35,411 bases of DNA from Treponema sp. (GCA_031254365.1 JAIRUN010000014.1:1-35411), one strand, 5' to 3'. Numbered from the stretch's first letter, positions 24,952 through 34,056 are shown. Notes: generated by a model not told the origin, from the letters alone. Translations and numbers: made by a program.

Positions 24952-27609
24952 TCAATAACTATACTTAAACCCAAACGATGGTATCGGAATGGGTATATCA
25001 TAAGAAGCGGACATACTGCCTGTGTCAACCTGTCCGGTATACTGGTTGAAACTCGTATTCCCCTGTGAAGTATACAACAGGGCAAGAACATTCTCTACTG
25101 CTACATACAATTCAGACCGTGTTTTTTTTGTGTCGTTATTCTTCCCCAGTAATGAAAATTTTATATCCAGAAGGAACGAAGGAGTAGTACGGTTGTTTTC
25201 ATCACGCTGGGAAGGCCAGTAGTATTTCTCGATAAAATAGCCGGTTCCCCCCTCAGATACATACACGGGGTAACTTATGGGGCTATTGCCTATCCGCCGC
25301 GAAATCTGCACGCCTGAAGCCAGGCCAAAACGGGTATAAATGTTAATACGGGGAACCGGTTTTACATTGAGTACAAGATTCAGATTGTGGAAACGGTGAT
25401 ACGATGGAAAATACCAGTCATCCCCCCGGTTACCGCCGGAAAGACCCATTCCATCCAGAATGCCTGAGGGATCACGGTATTGGGCCCAACTGAATGAATA
25501 GGAAAGCCAGCCATCCCAGTACCGTGACTGTAGTTTTTGCAGCAAGATGTCAATCCCCCAGACCCTGCCTTCGCCGTCAAACCGGGGCCGTATATCCAGT
25601 TCCTCAAGGTTGAAAGTTACCGGAACATAAGTACGGTCAAAAATATATTTATAGTAAGCCTCGATATTAAAACTCAGGCCTTCGGGAAATTCCAGTCTGG
25701 CCCCAAAAACGGAAGTCCATGAACGGTTTGGTTTTGCCTCGGTCAGGTTATAATTTTTTTCGGCAGAGGCGATATTGTCGTTCACCGATGAAAAAAGACC
25801 GGTTCCGGCGCTGATGTCCAGAGACTGAAAAATCCACCGATTTTTGAATATGTTGTAATCAAGGTTGAGCCGGGGATTCAGGGCCGGTTTTGACTGGAGG
25901 GTAAATCCATCGCCCGCAAGATAAAGATGATCAACGCGCAGACCAAGTTCCGTTTTTAAGCGGTTGTCAGGCGTATGGTACTCGGCAAGGATGTAACCCG
26001 ATGTGGTAAACAGCTTGTTCCCCAAATCAGGTTCGTATTTCGCGGGAAAATTGACAAATAAATTTTCTTTTAAAAAATTTCTGACAAGAATAGCGTCTTC
26101 ATCTATACCCAACTGGGAAAAAATATTGTTTTGCTCATTTTCATTAAGCGCTCTTAACCGTCTTTCCCTGTTCATTTGCTGAATGCCCGTAATATTGTAC
26201 AGGGTAAACATCTCCTGGATTCCGGCGGCAAAAAGGAAACCGTTTCCCAATTCCCAATCATAGTCAACGCGGGCCTGCGCGTTATATAAAAAATCAGATT
26301 GCCTGATAAGAGATGTAGTGCTGTACTGATATGGATTTATAAAGACAGAATCATCAAGCAGGTACAAATATTTATCATAATAATTAGTCATAAAAAAATC
26401 AGAAAAATGTTTATTGTTAATTTGAGAAAGCATCTCACCGTTAACGACCGAATCCTCGTATCCTGTTCCGGTTGAAAATTTCAGGAGCATGTCATTGCGC
26501 GGATTCCACGAAAGCCCCGCGGTGATAAATCCCTGATAATGAGTCCAGTCAAAGTCCGCGTTTGAACTGCTGCTGAGAATACTTGTATAGCTGGAATTTT
26601 CATACGTTACGCCTACGCCATCCATACCCCAGAAACCAGTCGCGGAAAATTCAAGATTGTCAAAGAAACGGTAGTTTCCGGTGATGGTTCCGCTTCTGAT
26701 ATAGGGGGCAACCCGTATTGAATTGATAATCTCAATTTCTTTAATCACCTTTGACATCTCCTGCGCCAGGGCAATAACCGGATCGTAGTAGGTAATACGC
26801 CCCATAAACAGAATGCCCCCTCTGCTTGCAGAGGATTTGCCCGAAAGCGGAAGGGAAAGATTAAAATTGGCCGCGCTGGTATTTGCTCCCAACTCGAATT
26901 CGATTTCGGTTGGTGAAGGCTTTTTGGCGCTAATATCCAGAAGACCGGAAATGGTATGACCATAGCGGCTTGAAAAAACTCCGTGGGAAAGCTGGGCGCT
27001 CTGTACCATGCGGGGATCGAAAATCGAAAAACCGCCGTCCCAGTGATAGGGGTTAGAAATATAAAAGCCATCCAGTGACGCGCTCATGTCTCCGGGATCG
27101 CCACCCCGTATACTTGGCTGGGCATCGAAGAACCCCGCGTAGCCCACGCCGGGCAGCAGCTTGACGGAACTCATCACGTCCTCAATGACCCCTATTTCGG
27201 CAGTTTGGGCAATGTCCCGCCCGGACACGGCAACGCTGCGTCCGGTTCTTGTCTCGCTGGTTCCCGGCCGGGCCGCTTCTATAACCAGTTCCCGGCCTTC
27301 CATAATGCCCGAAAGCCGCAGACCCAAAATGTATTCTCCGGTTCCCGGCACGATAACCAGCCTGCCGTTTTCATAACCCGGATAAGCCGCCTGAATCACC
27401 ACCTGCCGCTCATCCGGCACAGAGATCAACGCCTTGCCATTCTCATCACAGATATACTGCCTGCCATCCCATGAACGGATCATTGCTCCCTCAAGGGGAA
27501 GGTTAAGTTCGATATCCTCGATTATTATCTGTACATCACGGGCAAAGAGGGAAAAAGCGCCCGGCAAAAAAATTACTACAAATGTGAATAACGTACGTAT
27601 ATTTCTCAA
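24952..27609 (-). CDS. TonB-dependent receptor with N-terminal carboxypeptidase-regulatory-like domain and plug
   Basis: Signal peptide; plug text VIEDVMSSVKLLPGVGYAGFFDAQPSIRGGDPGDMSASLDGFYISNPYHWDGGFSIFDPRMVQSAQLSHGVFSSRYGHTISGLLDIS, then beta-barrel sequence. Confidence 0.9.
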   Translation of the reverse strand: MRNIRTLFTFVVIFLPGAFSLFARDVQIIIEDIELNLPLEGAMIRSWDGRQYICDENGKALISVPDERQVVIQAAYPGYENGRLVIVPGTGEYILGLRLSGIMEGRELVIEAARPGTSETRTGRSVAVSGRDIAQTAEIGVIEDVMSSVKLLPGVGYAGFFDAQPSIRGGDPGDMSASLDGFYISNPYHWDGGFSIFDPRMVQSAQLSHGVFSSRYGHTISGLLDISAKKPSPTEIEFELGANTSAANFNLSLPLSGKSSASRGGILFMGRITYYDPVIALAQEMSKVIKEIEIINSIRVAPYIRSGTITGNYRFFDNLEFSATGFWGMDGVGVTYENSSYTSILSSSSNADFDWTHYQGFITAGLSWNPRNDMLLKFSTGTGYEDSVVNGEMLSQINNKHFSDFFMTNYYDKYLYLLDDSVFINPYQYSTTSLIRQSDFLYNAQARVDYDWELGNGFLFAAGIQEMFTLYNITGIQQMNRERRLRALNENEQNNIFSQLGIDEDAILVRNFLKENLFVNFPAKYEPDLGNKLFTTSGYILAEYHTPDNRLKTELGLRVDHLYLAGDGFTLQSKPALNPRLNLDYNIFKNRWIFQSLDISAGTGLFSSVNDNIASAEKNYNLTEAKPNRSWTSVFGARLEFPEGLSFNIEAYYKYIFDRTYVPVTFNLEELDIRPRFDGEGRVWGIDILLQKLQSRYWDGWLSYSFSWAQYRDPSGILDGMGLSGGNRGDDWYFPSYHRFHNLNLVLNVKPVPRINIYTRFGLASGVQISRRIGNSPISYPVYVSEGGTGYFIEKYYWPSQRDENNRTTPSFLLDIKFSLLGKNNDTKKTRSELYVAVENVLALLYTSQGNTSFNQYTGQVDTGSMSASYDIPIPIPSFGFKYSY

Positions 27610-27639
27610 ATCTAAAAATCCCCTATGTCCTATATCAAA

Positions 27640-28809
27640 TTATCGCCTGAATAAAGCAAGGCTTTCAATATGGGAAGTCTGGGGGTAGAAATCATAGAAA
27701 CGGAGTTCCGCCAGTTCATAGCCGCCCTTTACTAAAATCCCGCTGTCACGGGCCAGTGTCGCGGGGTCACAGGAAACGTAGGCCAATAGCGGCGGGCCTT
27801 TTGCGGCAAGCCAGCGGGCAAGCGCGGGGGCAAGCCCCTGCCGGGGCGGGTCAACAACAATAAAACCGTAAGCCGGACTGTTATGAGTAACATTTTTCAC
27901 CCAATCCTCATCGCGCAGGGCGTATAACTCTGGTGTTGTACGAGCAGCGGCAAGGAAGCCAAGATTTTCCCGCGCAAGAGACAGGGCGCTTTTATTTTCT
28001 TCCACAAGATCAATATGCGGAAAAAATTCTCCCAGAAACGCGGCGAAAGTCCCTACCCCGCAGTAGAGGTCTGCCATTGGGCGGCTGCGATCAACATTCA
28101 TAGTATTGCCCGTGACAATTTCCTTCAGTCCGGTAATAAGACTCTCCAGCATTGCGCCGTTACTCTGAAAAAATAACGCGGCCTCTATGGAAAGTTCCCG
28201 ATCAAGCACATGGGCCTTTCCCCGGCGCACACCGCCTTCGCTCAGCAAGAGACCGCCGCGGGCATACACCATAAAGCGGTTTTGTTCCGGCGGCAGCGAA
28301 AGGAGCGCGGCATTTTGCAGCAATTCACGAATCCCCGGATCAGCGATTGGGCAGTCAGTAACCGGAATAACATCGCCGCTGTTTCGCGCTTTTAAGCCGC
28401 AGCCATTGGTACTAGTCCGGTGAAACTGCATACGGTTCCGGTATTCCCAGGGATTTGAAGAAAAGACTTTCGGCTCAGGCGGCTTGAATCCGCCGATGCG
28501 TTTGAAAGTATCGCCCAGAATTGCGGTCTTGGCCGCAAGCTGGCTGGAATAATTGATATGCTGCAAATTACAGCCCCCGCAGATTCCGTAAAACGCGCAA
28601 ACAGGCTGTATGCGCTCAGGGGAAGCCTCAATTATTTCCAGCAGTTCCGCTTTTGCCCATGAGCGGTGTTCCTCAATGATACGGCAGTACAGGGTCTCGT
28701 CAGGGGCGCTTCCCTCAACGAAAATGCTTTTCCCTTCGAACCTGGCAAAACCAGCCCCGCCTGAGGCAATTCCCTCAATTCGTGTTGTAAATATTTCAGT
28801 TGCTGTCAC
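27640..28809 (-). CDS. RNA m5U methyltransferase, RlmD/TrmA (RumA) family
   Basis: TRIEGIASGGAGFARFEGKSIFVEG (TRAM-like), CAFYGICGGCNLQHINY Cys cluster, MADLYCGVGTFAAFLG, VVDPPRQGLAPAL, YVSCDPATLARD. The ORF track uses TTG 28845; I prefer GTG 28809, preceded by aggaaatgataaaaaa, because the upstream codons look like the displaced RelE tail. Confidence 0.88.
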   Translation of the reverse strand: MTATEIFTTRIEGIASGGAGFARFEGKSIFVEGSAPDETLYCRIIEEHRSWAKAELLEIIEASPERIQPVCAFYGICGGCNLQHINYSSQLAAKTAILGDTFKRIGGFKPPEPKVFSSNPWEYRNRMQFHRTSTNGCGLKARNSGDVIPVTDCPIADPGIRELLQNAALLSLPPEQNRFMVYARGGLLLSEGGVRRGKAHVLDRELSIEAALFFQSNGAMLESLITGLKEIVTGNTMNVDRSRPMADLYCGVGTFAAFLGEFFPHIDLVEENKSALSLARENLGFLAAARTTPELYALRDEDWVKNVTHNSPAYGFIVVDPPRQGLAPALARWLAAKGPPLLAYVSCDPATLARDSGILVKGGYELAELRFYDFYPQTSHIESLALFRR

Positions 28810-28816
28810 TTTTTTA

Positions 28817-29121
28817 TCATTTCCTATTTGATATTCTTTTTCCAACTTTTTTATATATTTCCATTTTATCTCTTTTTCCTATTCCCATATTTCTACTATT
28901 TCTATTTCATTTTTTACAATTCTATAAACAATCCTGTATGATTTTCTTGCGACATATATTTTATAATATCCGGTTAAATCTATATTGTTTTTATTCCCCA
29001 GCGCCTCACCAAAAAAAGGATTCTCAATTAACTTGTCAATTTTTTCATTGACTGATTTTTTTATACTTCCGTCAAGCAACTTATAATCATCAACAGCTTC
29101 GGGAATAAATTGTATGTTCAC
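28817..29121 (-). pseudogene. RelE/ParE-family toxin with apparent 1-nt frameshift (intact frame ends at 28879)
   Basis: In-frame part MNIQFIPEAVDDYKLLDGSIKKSVNEKIDKLIENPFFGEALGNKNNIDLTGYYKIYVARKSYRIVYRIVKNEIEIVEIWE*. Adding one base at the GGG run (28884-28886) reads ...WGIGKRDKMEIYKKVGKRISNRK* to 28817. Confidence 0.75.
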
Positions 29122-29124
29122 CGC

Positions 29125-29400
29125 TTACATCTCTTCCCTGATACTTTCCCATGAAACATTATTCCTGGGATGATATTTTTTCATGCGATCTTCAATAATA
29201 CTTTTTATTTCAAACTGTTCAAATGTTTCTTCAATTTTTTTCAGATGTTCATATTCATGATATGAAAGCAGCACGGCTTCCATATTGTTATTTTTTAATA
29301 TGTATACAGCTTTCCCGGAATTTGATAAATTCCGAACCGTTTGAGTGAGTTCCTTTTGCAGCCGGGTAATTGGCACCATTTGTTTAGTTTCGATCAACAT
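29125..29400 (-). CDS. Phd/YefM-family antitoxin
   Basis: MLIETKQMVPITRLQKELTQTVRNLSNSGKAVYILKNNNMEAVLLSYHEYEHLKKIEE: Phd/YefM-like N-terminus. Directly upstream of the RelE-like gene. Confidence 0.85.
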   Translation of the reverse strand: MLIETKQMVPITRLQKELTQTVRNLSNSGKAVYILKNNNMEAVLLSYHEYEHLKKIEETFEQFEIKSIIEDRMKKYHPRNNVSWESIREEM

Positions 29401-29418
29401 ATTTTTCTCCTTGTTAAT

Positions 29419-29438
29419 ATATATAGAATACTATATAT
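29419..29438 (-). promoter_or_regulatory. Palindromic operator candidate upstream of the Phd/YefM-RelE operon
   Basis: ATATATAG-AATA-CTATATAT, perfect 8-bp arms, 19-38 nt upstream of the antitoxin start. Confidence 0.5.
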
Positions 29439-29525
29439 TATAATATAAATCATCAGTATGCATATGTCAAGTCAAAAACGCAATAAGCCATTGCCCGAAC
29501 CGCGCCGATGCGTTATTTTTCCAGC

Positions 29526-30506
29526 ATGGACTTGCAAACAGGCGGTGATGATGCGGGGCGCAGGCTCGACCGGATTTTGCGCAAGGCTTTGCCTGAACAT
29601 TCCCTTTCCCTGATCCACCGCCTTTTGCGGCAGGGATTGGTTCTGGTGAACGGCAGGGCGGCAAAACCGGATGACCGTGTGGAAGCTGGTGCGCTGATCA
29701 CCATTCCCCTTGACGATATAAATTTAATGCGAAAAATTCACAATCGCCGCTCCCCGCTTCCTTCGCTGGAAATCATCTGGCAGGGCTCAGGCCTTTTGAT
29801 ACTCAATAAACCTGCGGGGCTTGCAGTTCATGGGCCGGACAGCCTTGATACGCTGGTTCAGGCACATCTTGCCGGAACGCTAGCGCCCTCGCTTTCCTTC
29901 AGACCCGGCCCGCTGCACCGGCTGGACAAGCCCACCAGCGGCCTCATTGCCTTTTCTGCGACTCTTGCGGGGGCGCGGTTTTTCAGCGCCATGATTCGGG
30001 AACGGAACATAACAAAAACCTACCTTGCCCTGCTTGAAGGCCGTATTGAAACAAACGAGGTCTGGCAGGATGATCTAGTCCGCGACACAGATGCGAAAAA
30101 AACTTTTATTGCCGGGCCGGATGCCGGTGCAGCCATTGGCAAAGCCGCGCTTACCCGCATACAGCCCCTTGCCTCAAGCAGCGGCTATACCCTGATCAGC
30201 GCGGAAATCGACACCGGCAGAACCCATCAGATTCGTGCGCAAGCCGCTGCCCACGGCCACCCGCTGGCAGGAGATGTAAAATACGGCGGCCATAGTTTAA
30301 TTAGCGGACAGGACAAGGGAAAAAGGCGCGGCGGTGATTTTATGCTTCATGCGTGGAAACTGGAAACGAGCGCCAAAATAACCGGTTTTGGCACAAGCGA
30401 GCTTCCGCCGCTTTTGTGCGCCCCGATCCCCGAAGTTTTTCAAAATCGCATTCGGGAATTGTTCGGCGCTGATATTGCGCTTTACCATAAACTTGGCGTA
30501 TCCTAA
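29526..30506 (+). CDS. RluA-family pseudouridine synthase (S4 domain)
   Basis: S4-like LIHRLLRQGLVLVNGRAAKPDDRVEAGALI; catalytic motif GPLHRLDKPTSGLIAFSATLAGARFFSAMI; DTGRTHQIRAQAAAHGHPLAGDVKYGG. Confidence 0.92.
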   Translation: MDLQTGGDDAGRRLDRILRKALPEHSLSLIHRLLRQGLVLVNGRAAKPDDRVEAGALITIPLDDINLMRKIHNRRSPLPSLEIIWQGSGLLILNKPAGLAVHGPDSLDTLVQAHLAGTLAPSLSFRPGPLHRLDKPTSGLIAFSATLAGARFFSAMIRERNITKTYLALLEGRIETNEVWQDDLVRDTDAKKTFIAGPDAGAAIGKAALTRIQPLASSSGYTLISAEIDTGRTHQIRAQAAAHGHPLAGDVKYGGHSLISGQDKGKRRGGDFMLHAWKLETSAKITGFGTSELPPLLCAPIPEVFQNRIRELFGADIALYHKLGVS

Positions 30507-30521
30507 GTCAAGGAGAATTGA

Positions 30522-31214
30522 ATGTTATCCAATATCACCAGAACACTGCTGCTTGAAATTGATGTGCAGAACGATTTCTGCCCCGCGTATACATCCGCTG
30601 CGGGAGAACAAATCCCCAATGGCGCGTTGGCCGTGCAGGACGGAGACGGGGTAATCGCCCCGCTGAACGCGCTGGCCGCCGCGCTTACCGCTGCCGGAGG
30701 CCGTGTCGCTGCTACGCAGGACTGGCATCCGGCAAGACACATTTCCTTTGCGTCATCGCACGACGGAAAAAAACCTGGAGACATAATCGATCTTGCCGCA
30801 GTAGCCGGACAAGTTCTCTGGCCGGATCATTGCGTGCAGGGAAAACAGGGAGCGGCTTTTCACGAAAAACTTGATCTTGAGCCAATAAACTTTATTGTGC
30901 GCAAAGGGTTTCGCAGGGGGCTGGATTCCTATTCGGCTTTTTTTGAAAATGATCGCTGTACCGCAACCGGTCTTGAGGGCTGCATTAAGCAGTTGAATGT
31001 CGAGACGGTAATTATCGGAGGACTGGCAACGGATTACTGCGTGTTCTACAGCGCAATGGATGCGCGGCGTTTGGGTTTTTCCGTGATTATCGCCAGCGAC
31101 GCAATTCGCGGCGTGGGATATCCTGAGGGTTCTATTGAAAAGGCGACTCTGGAAATGCAGGCAAATGGTATCAGCTTTGCAACTTCGGCGCAGTTACTTG
31201 AGGAATTGCGCTGA
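30522..31214 (+). CDS. pncA: Nicotinamidase
   Basis: LLEIDVQNDFCP, ATQDWHPARHISFASSH, WPDHCVQGKQGAAFH, VIIGGLATDYCVFYSAMDARRLGF. RBS aaggaga. Confidence 0.94.
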   Translation: MLSNITRTLLLEIDVQNDFCPAYTSAAGEQIPNGALAVQDGDGVIAPLNALAAALTAAGGRVAATQDWHPARHISFASSHDGKKPGDIIDLAAVAGQVLWPDHCVQGKQGAAFHEKLDLEPINFIVRKGFRRGLDSYSAFFENDRCTATGLEGCIKQLNVETVIIGGLATDYCVFYSAMDARRLGFSVIIASDAIRGVGYPEGSIEKATLEMQANGISFATSAQLLEELR

Positions 31215-32668
31215 TGGATGTTAGCCGCTCAGCCCTGTTCACTGATTTTTATTCCCTCACCATGGCGCAGGGCTACTGGAAACAAAAGCGGCAGGCAGCT
31301 GATCGCAGAGCGGTTTTCGAAATGTTTTACCGGAAGCAGCCATTTGGCGGCGGTTATGCGATATTCGCCGGTTTGGGGACTCTGCTGGAAAATCTCGCGG
31401 ACTTTTCATTTTCTGATGATGATATCACGTATCTTAAAAGTCTGGATATGTTTGAAGATTCTTTCATCGAATACCTTAAACATTTCCGCTTTTCAGGTTC
31501 GATCTGGGCCATTGACGAAGGAACTGTCATCTTTCCTCAGGAGCCGCTGCTCAGGATCGAAGGCGGCCTTATTGAGTGCCAGATCATCGAAGGGCTGCTG
31601 CTCAATACGATCAACTTTCAAAGCCTTATCGCCACCAAGACCTGCCGCATCTGGCTCGCATCGGGAAAAAGCTCGATTATGGAATTCGGCCTCCGCCGGG
31701 CGCAGGGGCCGGACGGGGCGCTGTCCGCGTCACGGGCCGCGTATATCGGCGGCGCTATGGGAAGCTCCAACACGCTGGCGGGAAAAGTTTTCGGTATACC
31801 GGTGCTGGGAACAATGGCCCATTCGTGGATCATGTCCTTCCCTGATGAAGAAAAAGCCTTTGACGCTTACGCAGAACTCTACCCGGACAAAACTGTTTTC
31901 CTGATTGATACATACGATACTCTAAAAAGCGGAATCATCAATGCCATTAAAGCGGGAAAGAAACTCAAAGAGCGGGGAAAAAATTTCGGAGTGCGCCTTG
32001 ACTCAGGGGATATTTATTATCTTTCTACACAGGTCAGGCGGCTGCTGGATGAAGCGGGGCTTGGCGATGCCAGGATCACCGTGTCAAACGATCTGGATGA
32101 AACGATTATCGAAACACTGGTAAAATCAGGCGCTCCGGTCAACACATGGGGCGTGGGAACGCAAATGGTTACGGGGGCCAATGACGCGGCGTTTACCGGC
32201 GTATACAAACTGGCCGCATGCGAGGACGATGACGGGCGCATGGTTTCGGTGATGAAATTTTCTGACAACCCGGAAAAGACCACCAACCCCGGCGTGAAGC
32301 AGGTGTGGCGCATACGGGACAGTCAGGGTGAAGCCCTTGCCGATGTGCTGGCGCTTGACGCTGGCGAAGAAGATACGCTTGAACAGGGCGGCTCTTATAA
32401 ATTCTGGCATCCCTCGGCGGATTACCGGCACTTTCATCACACAATCGAAGGCAGCGCCGAACCGCTTTTGAAAAAACGGCTGGCCTCTGGCGAACTCTGC
32501 GCTCCCCTTCCCTCTTTAAGCGAAATCCGCGCCCATGCCGCATCTGACATCGAAACATTTGATTCAACGTACAAACGCCTGCTCAATCCCCATGTGTATA
32601 AAGTTTCAATAAGCGAGAAACTCCGCAACCTTAAACTGAATTTGATTCGGAATTATCTGGGCGATTAG
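31214..32668 (+). CDS. pncB: Nicotinate phosphoribosyltransferase
   Basis: ALFTDFYSLTMAQGYWKQ, FEMFYRKQPFGGGYAIFAGL, EFGLRRAQGPDGALSASRAAYIGG, GTMAHSWIMSF, GVRLDSGDIYYLS. TGATG coupling with pncA. Confidence 0.95.
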   Translation: MDVSRSALFTDFYSLTMAQGYWKQKRQAADRRAVFEMFYRKQPFGGGYAIFAGLGTLLENLADFSFSDDDITYLKSLDMFEDSFIEYLKHFRFSGSIWAIDEGTVIFPQEPLLRIEGGLIECQIIEGLLLNTINFQSLIATKTCRIWLASGKSSIMEFGLRRAQGPDGALSASRAAYIGGAMGSSNTLAGKVFGIPVLGTMAHSWIMSFPDEEKAFDAYAELYPDKTVFLIDTYDTLKSGIINAIKAGKKLKERGKNFGVRLDSGDIYYLSTQVRRLLDEAGLGDARITVSNDLDETIIETLVKSGAPVNTWGVGTQMVTGANDAAFTGVYKLAACEDDDGRMVSVMKFSDNPEKTTNPGVKQVWRIRDSQGEALADVLALDAGEEDTLEQGGSYKFWHPSADYRHFHHTIEGSAEPLLKKRLASGELCAPLPSLSEIRAHAASDIETFDSTYKRLLNPHVYKVSISEKLRNLKLNLIRNYLGD

Positions 32669-32669
32669 C

Positions 32670-33032
32670 TTAGCGGTTCATGGCTTCTGATGCGGTCTGC
32701 GCCTGCAGTTCATTATCGTAAATATCAACCACCGTTTCCCGCAGCCAGCCGGTAGAGCTTCCCTCAGCCAAAACCCATGTTTCAATTTTTTGACCGTTTC
32801 TCACTGATCGCCGCTCAATGATACTGACCAGCGAGCCCCGCCGCAAATAGCCCGATACAGCCGCGCCCTCAACCGGCTCGGCTGCGACATGGGTATAGGA
32901 CATATTAACCACCCCAAAGCCAATGACCGGACGGGACAGCGGAGATGTAGCCGGAGGAATTACCGGCGCTTCATCCCTTTTTCCGCTGCACGAATCAAAC
33001 GCAAGCGCAAGCGAAAAAATTATGCACAGCAT
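32670..33032 (-). CDS. Small lipoprotein with SH3-like domain
   Basis: MLCIIFSLALAFDSCSGKRDE lipoprotein-like signal (non-canonical lipobox). SH3-type text VEGAAVSGYLRRGSLVSIIERRSVRNGQKIETWVLAEGSSTGWLRETVVDIYDNELQAQTAS. ORF-track start at 33113 overlaps the divergent gene. Confidence 0.65.
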   Translation of the reverse strand: MLCIIFSLALAFDSCSGKRDEAPVIPPATSPLSRPVIGFGVVNMSYTHVAAEPVEGAAVSGYLRRGSLVSIIERRSVRNGQKIETWVLAEGSSTGWLRETVVDIYDNELQAQTASEAMNR

Positions 33033-33075
33033 ATATACTTGACCACAGGGGCATTTACCAATTACGCTCATACTA

Positions 33076-34056
33076 ATGAGAAATATAACCGTTTTTGCGG
33101 TTTTAGTCATCATTTTATTTCACGCCCCGTCTGTTCAGGCGCAGGATGAAAAAAAATCCATATTCAATTCGTATGCCTTTACCGTAGCCCCTCAGTTTGG
33201 CCTGTTCTACGGGCAATCAGAAGAAATTGTATATTCCGCGAATTCAAAAGGCAACTATTTAAGCCAGCTTCTGTGGGATATAAAACCTGTGGCATATTAC
33301 GGTATAACTTTGGACTTTTCGCGGATAGAACCAATGAACCGCATCGGTTTTTTTTCGACTCTTTCCCTGAAAAACGCCATTCCCGGTGAAAGCGGAATAA
33401 TGGAAGACAGAGACTGGCTCTCAAAAGAGAATGATGCGCTGACGCACTTTTCGTCCCATCCCATTAAGACGGAACTATTTTTATGGCTTGATGTAGCGGC
33501 GGGCATTTCCATCCCCATACAATCCCTTTCTCTGCTCAAAGTCTATCTCAAAGTGCCATATATGCGCTTCAATTTTTCCGGCAGGGACGGTCATGGAATA
33601 TACGCCAGAACAAAACCAGATGGAACATATTATCCTATAGACGATGATCCCAGGCTGGAAAATTTCAGCGGGAATGTAATCAACTATACTCAGGAATGGC
33701 TGATCTTCGCACCCGGCTTTTCATTCGGCGTCCGTTTCCCCAAAGTCTTTGCGTTTGATTTGTCATTCCAGATAAGTCCCTTTATTCTCTGCGCCGATTT
33801 GGATGAACACCTGACAACCAATACCCAATACCGGGATTATATGCGGGGCGGATTGTTTCTTGAAATGGGGGCCATGTTTTCTTTTACATTCAATAACCGG
33901 ATGAGCCTTTCCCTTGATTGTTCCTGGAATTATGTCTGCAAAACCAGAGGAGAAACCTACACCAGTGAGAATAATGATCGCTTTGTAAGGGGAGGCGAGG
34001 CAGGAGCCGGAATGATGATTCTGGATACCGGACTGCTGTTCAAGATACGTCTATAG
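33076..34056 (+). CDS. Omptin-family outer membrane protease homologue
   Basis: Signal peptide MRNITVFAVLVIILFHAPSVQAQ. EEIVYSANSKGNYLSQLLWDIK and GIMEDRDWLSKENDALTHFSSHPIKTEL match OmpT sequence around Asp83/Asp85 and the HP.T motif; CADLDEHL matches OmpT DNDEHY (Asp210/His212). Confidence 0.8.
   Translation: MRNITVFAVLVIILFHAPSVQAQDEKKSIFNSYAFTVAPQFGLFYGQSEEIVYSANSKGNYLSQLLWDIKPVAYYGITLDFSRIEPMNRIGFFSTLSLKNAIPGESGIMEDRDWLSKENDALTHFSSHPIKTELFLWLDVAAGISIPIQSLSLLKVYLKVPYMRFNFSGRDGHGIYARTKPDGTYYPIDDDPRLENFSGNVINYTQEWLIFAPGFSFGVRFPKVFAFDLSFQISPFILCADLDEHLTTNTQYRDYMRGGLFLEMGAMFSFTFNNRMSLSLDCSWNYVCKTRGETYTSENNDRFVRGGEAGAGMMILDTGLLFKIRL

Noticed and set aside
28879-28890. Programmed -1 frameshifting as the explanation for the split RelE frame
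   Set aside because: No in-phase slippery heptamer precedes the stop (frame reads ATA TGG GAA TAG) and no clear downstream stimulator was seen; a simple indel is more economical, though not excluded.
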